Assembly: GCF_039540195.1 (NCBI RefSeq)
Contig: NZ_BAABEO010000026.1
Span: forward strand, 124,001 to 188,000
Source of the DNA: Zafaria ginkgonis
GTDB taxonomy: Bacteria > Actinomycetota > Actinomycetes > Actinomycetales > Micrococcaceae
Direction: 5' to 3'
DNA: 64,000 nucleotides
Below the pieces are notes generated by a model, which saw only the letters and a program-made list of their open reading frames with translations, did no database searches and was not told the origin of the DNA. A program made the translations under genes and the position numbers. Each line of letters starts with the position of its first letter. The first letter of the stretch is position 1. Of this stretch, positions 58,826 through 64,000 are shown piece by piece.

Positions 58826-60496
58826 ATGCCAGACAAGCTGGATGCAGACGTCATCATCATCGGTGCGGGACCCGTGGGCCTCGTCGCCGCACTCGACCTC
58901 AGCGCGCGCGGCATCACCAGTTTCGTGGTCGAGAAACGCGGGTTTCTCGAGCCGCCCAACGTAAAGTGCAACCACGTGGCCTCGCGCACGATGGAACGTT
59001 TTCGCCGCTTGGGCCTCGCCGAAGAGGTGCGCGCTTCGGGGCTGCCGGCCGACTACCCGCAGGATGTCGCCTTCCGCACCTCCTTGACCGGCCGGGAGTT
59101 CGGGCGGATTCCGATCCCGGCAAGCCGGGACCGTTACACCTCGCGCACCGGGCCGGACACCTCCTGGCAGACGCCCGAGCCGCCGCAACGCATCAACCAG
59201 ACGTTCCTCGAACCGATCCTGGCCCGCCGCGCCGCGGAAGCCCCCGGGGTGGTCCTGCTCAACCGCACCCAATTCGTCGCGGTCGGACAGGACGAAACCT
59301 CGGCCTGGGCCGAGACCACCGACCTGGACGGGGGCAACCCGCGGACCCTGCGCGGCCGCTACGTGATCGGCGCCGACGGAGGAAGTTCAAGCGTGCGCAA
59401 GCAACTCGGCTTGAAGCTGAGCGGCGACCCGGTGTTGCAGCATGTGCAATCCACCTGCATCCGTTCGTCCGAGCTCTACGGGCTCATGGGTGCCGACGAG
59501 CCGCGCGCATGGGGCTATTACACCTTCAACGCCCGGCGGTTGGGGCACGTGTACGCAATCGACGGGCACGAGACCTTCTTGGTGCACACGTACCTGTCGG
59601 AGGATGAGGCGCGTGACAACTCGGTTGACCGCGAGGCGGCGATCCGGGCGATCCTCGGCGTCGATGAGGAATTCGCCTACGAAGTGGTGTCCAAGGAGGA
59701 CTGGATTGCCCGTCGGCTGCTCGCCGATCGTTTCCGTGATCGGCGAGTGTTCATTGCCGGGGACGCCAGCCACCTGTGGGTTCCGTTTGCCGGATTCGGA
59801 ATGAACGCCGGAATCGCCGATGTTCTGAACCTCACCTGGCTGCTGGGAGCGCATCTGAACGGCTGGGCCGACGAAGGCATCCTGGATGCCTACGAGGCCG
59901 AACGCCAGCCGATCACCGACCAGGTTTCACGCTTCGCCATGGCCCACCAGCAGAAGCTCGCCCGGCCGGACATGCCCGCGAACCTGGACGAGGCCACTCC
60001 CGAAGGCGAGGCCTCCCGCAGGGAATTCGGGCAGGCCGTCATTGAACTGAACACCCAGCAGTTCGCCGCCGCCGGGTTGAACTACGGCTACGTCTACGAC
60101 AATTCACCCATCATTTCCTATGACGATGAGCCTGCTCCGCAGTACACCATGGGCAGCTTTTCCGCTTCGACAGTGCCGGGGTGCCGGGCCCCGCACTTCT
60201 GGCTCGAAGACGGAACTTCCCTCTACGACCATTTCACTCAGGGGTACAGCCTCATTTCCGCCCAGGGCAGTGAGACCGCGCCGCTGGTGCAGGAGGCGCA
60301 GAGCAGGGGCATACCGTTCACGGTGATCGAAGTTGCTCCCGGACTGTTGCCTGCGGAATACCGTTGTCCGCTCACCCTGGTGCGCGAAGACCAGCACGTG
60401 GTCTGGCGCGGCACCAAGGTGCCGGAGAACCTTGGGGCGCTCTTCGACCTGCTTCGCGGCGCCCACCGTGTGGGCGCCCACCGCGTAATGGCCTAG
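58826..60496 (+). CDS. FAD-dependent aromatic-ring hydroxylase (class A monooxygenase)
   Basis: Encodes 556 residues from ATG at 58826 (GGAG five bases upstream); ATG at 58784, overlapping the reductase stop, is an alternative adding 14 residues. FAD motif DVIIIGAGPVGLVAALDLSARG, the second FAD/NAD(P)H motif region VIGADGGSSSVRKQLG (DG fingerprint) and GDASHLWVPFAGFGMNAGIADVLNLTW (GD motif). C-terminal thioredoxin-like domain (about 400-556) as in MhpA-type enzymes. Hydroxylates a phenolic acid with NAD(P)H and O2. Last gene of the operon. Confidence 0.87.
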   Translation: MPDKLDADVIIIGAGPVGLVAALDLSARGITSFVVEKRGFLEPPNVKCNHVASRTMERFRRLGLAEEVRASGLPADYPQDVAFRTSLTGREFGRIPIPASRDRYTSRTGPDTSWQTPEPPQRINQTFLEPILARRAAEAPGVVLLNRTQFVAVGQDETSAWAETTDLDGGNPRTLRGRYVIGADGGSSSVRKQLGLKLSGDPVLQHVQSTCIRSSELYGLMGADEPRAWGYYTFNARRLGHVYAIDGHETFLVHTYLSEDEARDNSVDREAAIRAILGVDEEFAYEVVSKEDWIARRLLADRFRDRRVFIAGDASHLWVPFAGFGMNAGIADVLNLTWLLGAHLNGWADEGILDAYEAERQPITDQVSRFAMAHQQKLARPDMPANLDEATPEGEASRREFGQAVIELNTQQFAAAGLNYGYVYDNSPIISYDDEPAPQYTMGSFSASTVPGCRAPHFWLEDGTSLYDHFTQGYSLISAQGSETAPLVQEAQSRGIPFTVIEVAPGLLPAEYRCPLTLVREDQHVVWRGTKVPENLGALFDLLRGAHRVGAHRVMA

Positions 60497-60497
60497 C

Positions 60498-60532
60498 GTT
60501 GGTGCCCCTCTCCGCCGGAGAGGGGCACCAAC
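60498..60532. terminator. Bidirectional terminator between the insertion and murJ
   Basis: GTTGGTGCCCCTCTCC (60498-60513) and GGAGAGGGGCACCAAC (60517-60532) are perfect 16-bp arms with a 3-base loop. It lies right after the flavin monooxygenase stop and 76 bases beyond the murJ stop, so it can serve both converging units. Confidence 0.88.
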
Positions 60533-60608
60533 ACCCGCTACCGGCGCGCAGCCAGGGATCGGGGCACTTCGCTTACGACGCCGCGGCCCCGGCACGCGGC
60601 TGCGGCGG

Positions 60609-62435
60609 CTAGCGCTTCCTGAACGCCGGGATGCGGCGGGTGAGCGGGCCGAGGAACTCCTCCAGTTCGGCCACCCGCGCCGCGCGCAGCAGGAGCAGGT
60701 AGGCCACCAGCATCACGCTTCCGACGACGGCGATCGTCACCAGCGCGGCGCTGAGCGAACTCCACGCGTAGCCGTTGGAGTAGCCGCCCATCAGCCCCAG
60801 CGCCACGGCGCCGACGACGCCGGAGAGCAGCGCCATCCAGCCGACCCGGACGTAGGTGTCGGCGACCTGAGCGGTGCCGTAGTCCCCGTAGCGGCGGACC
60901 ACCAGGACGTGGGCGATGACGGCGGAGAGCACGTTCGTCACCCCGTAGAGCAGGGCCATGCCGATGGCGATCTGCGTCGCCGGGATCACCGCGGCCATCG
61001 TGTAGGCGCACACCAGGCCGATGCCGGCGATGGCGGACTGGATCAGCATTGGCGTCTTGGTGTCCTCCTCGGCGAAGAACACGCGGATGAGGAAGAAGTG
61101 GATGCTCTTGAACGGCAGCCCCAGCGCCGTCAGCACCACCAGTTGGCCGATCGCCGCGCCGGCGGCGGCGCCGTCGGCGGAGGTGCCGCTGAACAGGCGC
61201 CCGATCGGCCCGGCGAGCACGATGAAGCCGACCGAGAAGAACACCACCGGGATCGCGGTCCCGCGCAGGCCGCGCGAGAGAATCGGGGCGACCTTCTCCC
61301 GTTCCCCGTCGGCAAAGGCCCGCGAGAGGTCGTTGAACAGCACCGTGGCCAGCGAGAGGGCGAAGATCGAGTGCGGCAGCACCGTGATCAGCTGGGAGGT
61401 GTTCAGCGCGTATTCGCCCGGCACCGAGGCCCCGCCGTCGGGCAGGGCCGCGCGGGCGGCTGCGGCGACGGAGACCAGCCGCGCGTACAGCAGCGAGGCG
61501 ATGTTGCCGACCATCATGGAGGCCAGCGTCCACGCGGCGATCTTGCCCACGTGGCGCAGGCCCATGCCGCGCCAGCCGAACTTCGGCCGGATCGCCAGCT
61601 TGGTGCGGGCAAGCGGCAGGAAGAGGACCAGGGCCTGGAGCGCGATGCCCAGGGTCGAACCTCCCGCCAGCAGCAGGGTTTGCTGCGGCGTCCAAGTGGC
61701 CAACTGGTCGGTGGAGCCGTTGTAGGCGCCAAAGAGGGCGATGTAGGCGCCGATCACGATCAGCTGCACCACGTTGTTCACGACAGGGGCCCACATGTAG
61801 GCCCCGAAGTGTCCGTGGGCGTTCAGCACCTGCCCGACCACGGCGTAGACGCCGTAGAAAAAGACCTGTGGAAGGCACCAGTAGGCGAAGGCGGTGCCGA
61901 GCGCGAGCATCGGATCCGTCCAGTCCTTGGTGAGCGCCCCGATGAGGGGCCCGGCCAGGGCGGTGAGCAGGATGGCGAAGAATGCCATCACAACCACCGT
62001 CAGGGTGATCAGCCGGCTGGTGTAGTCGGAGCCCCGGTCGGGGGCCTTGGAGGCCTTGATCAGCTGCGGAACCAGCACCACGTTGAAGATGCCGCCGGCG
62101 AGCAGCATGAAGATGATCGTCGGGATGACGTTCGCCTTCTCGAAGATGTCGGCGACCGTGGTGGTGGAGCCGATCGCGACGGCGAGCATCGCGGTGCGGA
62201 CGAACCCGAGCACGCGCGAGACCATCGTGCCGGAAGCCATGAGGGCGTACGCCTTCGAGTGGCTGCGCTGCTGCTCGGGGGGACGGGCCGGCGCCTGCGG
62301 CGCCTCCACGATCGGCAGGCTGCCGGTGGCGGTCTCGGGGACGTACGCCGTCGCGGCCGACTGGCCGCGATTGGTTCCGGGCCCGTATGCGGGCATCGGC
62401 GGGCGGATCGGGTTGGGCCTAGGCTCCGTGGACAT
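60609..62435 (-). CDS. murJ: MurJ/MviN lipid II flippase
   Basis: Encodes 608 residues. A Pro-rich cytoplasmic lead of about 60 residues precedes fourteen hydrophobic segments. MurJ hallmarks are SGTMVSRVLGFVRTAMLAVAIG, ANVIPTIIFMLLAGGIFNVVLVPQLI, QVFFYGVYAVVGQVLNAHGHFGAYMWAPVVNN and the charged NTSQLITVLPHSIFALSLATVLFNDLSR. Flips the peptidoglycan precursor lipid II across the membrane. The start overlaps the NUDIX gene by 17 bases. The pseudokinase partner that usually follows is displaced to 34745-36409 by the accessory region. Confidence 0.95.
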   Translation of the reverse strand: MSTEPRPNPIRPPMPAYGPGTNRGQSAATAYVPETATGSLPIVEAPQAPARPPEQQRSHSKAYALMASGTMVSRVLGFVRTAMLAVAIGSTTTVADIFEKANVIPTIIFMLLAGGIFNVVLVPQLIKASKAPDRGSDYTSRLITLTVVVMAFFAILLTALAGPLIGALTKDWTDPMLALGTAFAYWCLPQVFFYGVYAVVGQVLNAHGHFGAYMWAPVVNNVVQLIVIGAYIALFGAYNGSTDQLATWTPQQTLLLAGGSTLGIALQALVLFLPLARTKLAIRPKFGWRGMGLRHVGKIAAWTLASMMVGNIASLLYARLVSVAAAARAALPDGGASVPGEYALNTSQLITVLPHSIFALSLATVLFNDLSRAFADGEREKVAPILSRGLRGTAIPVVFFSVGFIVLAGPIGRLFSGTSADGAAAGAAIGQLVVLTALGLPFKSIHFFLIRVFFAEEDTKTPMLIQSAIAGIGLVCAYTMAAVIPATQIAIGMALLYGVTNVLSAVIAHVLVVRRYGDYGTAQVADTYVRVGWMALLSGVVGAVALGLMGGYSNGYAWSSLSAALVTIAVVGSVMLVAYLLLLRAARVAELEEFLGPLTRRIPAFRKR

Positions 62436-62955
62436 GCTGCGGAAGAACCTCTCGGGCGAGCTCCGCGATGCGACGCTCGTTGGGGAAGGACAGGCGGCGG
62501 CCCAGTTCGGCGATCGGCACCCAGGCGACGTCGACGGCCTCGTGGTCCGGGTCGTTTTCGATGGTCAGTTCCCCGCCGATGGCCTCAAGCAGGAAGTGGT
62601 GGACCGTCTTGTGGACGCGGTAGTTGGAGACCGTGAACCAGTAGTCGATGCTGCCCAGCGGAGCCAGGATGCGCCCGGCGATGCCGGTCTCCTCCTCCAC
62701 CTCGCGGATCGCGGCCTGCTCGTTGGTCTCGCGGCCTTCCGGGTGGCCCTTGGGCAGGCACCACTCCAGGCGGCCGCCGCGGTTGTAGCGGGCGATGATC
62801 GCCACCGCCAGGTCCTGGCGGGACAGGTCCACCACGACGCCGCCGGAGGAGACCTCTTCCACGGTCGGAAGGCTGTGGCCCGGCTGCGCCTGCGCGTGCG
62901 CCAGCGACGCCGTCAACGGCGTTCGCTTCGGTGCACTCGGGACTGGATGGGCCAT
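62419..62955 (-). CDS. NUDIX hydrolase (near-origin type)
   Basis: Encodes 178 residues from ATG at 62955 (GGAG upstream). Nudix box GHPEGRETNEQAAIREVEEETGI matches GX5EX7REUXEEXGU (about residues 80-102). Hydrolyses a nucleoside-diphosphate-linked compound; substrate not known. First gene of the leftward murJ unit and divergent from pcnA. The gene usually found between NUDIX and murJ in actinobacteria (a DUF6049-type membrane protein) is absent. Confidence 0.88.
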   Translation of the reverse strand: MAHPVPSAPKRTPLTASLAHAQAQPGHSLPTVEEVSSGGVVVDLSRQDLAVAIIARYNRGGRLEWCLPKGHPEGRETNEQAAIREVEEETGIAGRILAPLGSIDYWFTVSNYRVHKTVHHFLLEAIGGELTIENDPDHEAVDVAWVPIAELGRRLSFPNERRIAELAREVLPQHVHGA

Positions 62956-62979
62956 GCACTCCACTCTATCCATTCTTTT

Positions 62980-63011
62980 GGCCCGCACGGGGGTCTGGCG
63001 CGGTGCGGGCC
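62980..63011. repeat. Inverted repeat in the NUDIX-pcnA divergent region
   Basis: GGCCCGCAC (62980-62988) and GTGCGGGCC (63003-63011) are perfect 9-bp arms with a 14-base gap, between the divergent NUDIX and pcnA genes. It may be an mRNA leader hairpin or a regulatory site. No promoter could be placed with confidence. Confidence 0.4.
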
Positions 63012-63126
63012 CCCGTCAAGCCGAGGGCTTAATCCCGGGGTGCGGCAGCCGGACCCCTCCCCGGCGCCCGCCCGCCGGTCCCCCCGGCGTGGCAGACCGG
63101 CGAAAGTCTGGCACGCTTAAAGCACT

Positions 63127-64000
63127 ATGCAGCAGCTTCCCGACCGTACTGCCCTCGCGGAGATCCTCCCGCCCGTCGTGCTTGAGATCGGCCGCCTCTT
63201 CGCGGCCGCCGGCCACGAGTTGTCCCTTGTCGGCGGGCCCGTCCGCGACCTGTTCGTGGGACGCGTCTCGCCGGACCTGGACTTCACCACCGACGCGAAC
63301 CCTGACCAGACGCTGGACGTGGTCGCCGGCTGGGCGGACGCCACGTGGGAGGTGGGCCGGGACTTCGGCACCATCGCCCTGCGCAAGGGCCAGGAGACGA
63401 TCGAGGTGACCACGTACCGCGCGGAGGCCTACGACCCGGATTCGCGCAAGCCGATTGTCGCCTTCGGCACATCCCTGAACGACGATCTCTACCGCCGCGA
63501 CTTCACCATGAACGCGATGGCGCTGCGCCTGCCCTCGCTGGAACTGGTGGACCCGTACGGCGGCGCCGCCGACCTGGAGGCGGGGATTGTGCGCACGCCG
63601 GGGACGCCGGCGTCGTCCTTCTCCGACGACCCGCTGCGCATGATGCGCGCGGCCCGCTTCGCCTCGCAGCTGAAGATGGGCGTCGCCCCGGAGGTGCGCC
63701 AGGCGATGGCCGACATGGCCGAGCGGATCACGATCATCTCCGCCGAGCGGGTGCGCGACGAACTGGTGAAGCTCATCAACGGGACCGATCCGCGCGCGGG
63801 GATCGACCTGCTGGTGGACAGCGGGCTGGCCGACCGGGTGCTGCCCGAGGTGGCCGCGCTCAAGCTCGAGGTCGACGAGCACCACCGCCACAAGGACGTT
63901 TACCAGCACTCGCTGCAGGTCCTGGAGCAGGCGGCCGAGCTGGAGACCGGCCAGGACGGGCCGGTGCCCGGCCCGGACTTCGTGTTGCGCTTCGCGGCGC
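63127..64000 (+). CDS. pcnA: CCA-adding tRNA nucleotidyltransferase (partial, runs off right edge)
   Basis: The 5' 291 codons are present. The class II nucleotidyltransferase signature ELSLVGGPVRDLFVGRVSPDLDFTT carries the GGxVRD and DxD motifs (about residues 37-60); later come RRDFTMNAMAL, DPYGG and RTPGTPASSFSDDPLRMMRAARFASQL, and the start of an HD-type region (EHHRHKDVYQHSLQV). Adds or repairs the 3'-CCA of tRNAs. Also called cca; the RRDFTMNAMA box fits this family. Near-origin position is conserved in actinobacteria. Confidence 0.93.
   Translation, partial: MQQLPDRTALAEILPPVVLEIGRLFAAAGHELSLVGGPVRDLFVGRVSPDLDFTTDANPDQTLDVVAGWADATWEVGRDFGTIALRKGQETIEVTTYRAEAYDPDSRKPIVAFGTSLNDDLYRRDFTMNAMALRLPSLELVDPYGGAADLEAGIVRTPGTPASSFSDDPLRMMRAARFASQLKMGVAPEVRQAMADMAERITIISAERVRDELVKLINGTDPRAGIDLLVDSGLADRVLPEVAALKLEVDEHHRHKDVYQHSLQVLEQAAELETGQDGPVPGPDFVLRFAA

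Overview
The window is high-GC DNA with GTG and TTG starts, purine-rich ribosome binding sites and dense operons. It looks like the chromosome of an Arthrobacter-like actinobacterium (Micrococcaceae). The best marker is the conserved near-origin group at the right: trxA, trxB, a pseudokinase-like membrane protein, murJ, a NUDIX gene and pcnA. No rRNA, tRNA, CRISPR array, integrase or intact insertion sequence was seen.

Region 1 (1-2.9 kb) holds the start of an AI-2E-family transporter, a small STAS-like gene and a gene-poor stretch with decayed fragments (an ABC ATPase cut off at its Walker A motif, a possible IS110 transposase start). Region 2 (2.9-18.9 kb) is an amino-acid catabolic island. 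A leftward operon encodes a polar amino-acid ABC transporter, a mu-crystallin/ornithine-cyclodeaminase-like ketimine reductase and a DadA-like dehydrogenase. A rightward set encodes a pipecolate-oxidase-like flavoprotein, an antiquitin-like aminoadipate-semialdehyde dehydrogenase, a Glu/Leu-type dehydrogenase, 2-oxoadipate dioxygenase/decarboxylase (HglS) and a D-2-hydroxyglutarate dehydrogenase. Read in reaction order, these genes could take D-lysine or pipecolate to 2-oxoglutarate. A GntR and a LysR regulator lie between the two halves.

Region 3 (19-29.3 kb) has an alpha/beta hydrolase, a zinc-ribbon protein and a sugar locus: ROK repressor, FrcBCA-like ABC transporter, two tagatose/psicose-3-epimerase-like enzymes, an FrcK-like kinase, transaldolase and 6-phosphofructokinase. 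Region 4 (29.3-33 kb) has an MBL-fold hydrolase with a 27-residue peptide gene upstream, an MFS transporter and an LAETG-anchored acidic surface protein.

Region 5 (33.3-37.3 kb) is core chromosome: trxA, trxB, the pseudokinase/discoidin-like membrane protein and an AlkD-like gene. Region 6 (about 37.4-60.5 kb) is a large accessory insertion. It separates the pseudokinase gene from murJ and encodes an aromatic-type catabolic pathway: aminotransferase, ThDP-dependent decarboxylase, two aldehyde dehydrogenases, a dedicated ABC importer, an amidohydrolase/Rieske unit, an HpaB-type monooxygenase, a flavin reductase fused to a GntR-type FCD sensor domain, a second flavin monooxygenase, a LigB-type ring-cleavage dioxygenase, a LigJ-like hydratase and three consecutive RraA/LigK-like aldolases. 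Two distinct palindromic operator families recur in front of its transcription units. Region 7 (60.6-64 kb) resumes the core with murJ, a NUDIX gene and pcnA, which runs off the right edge.
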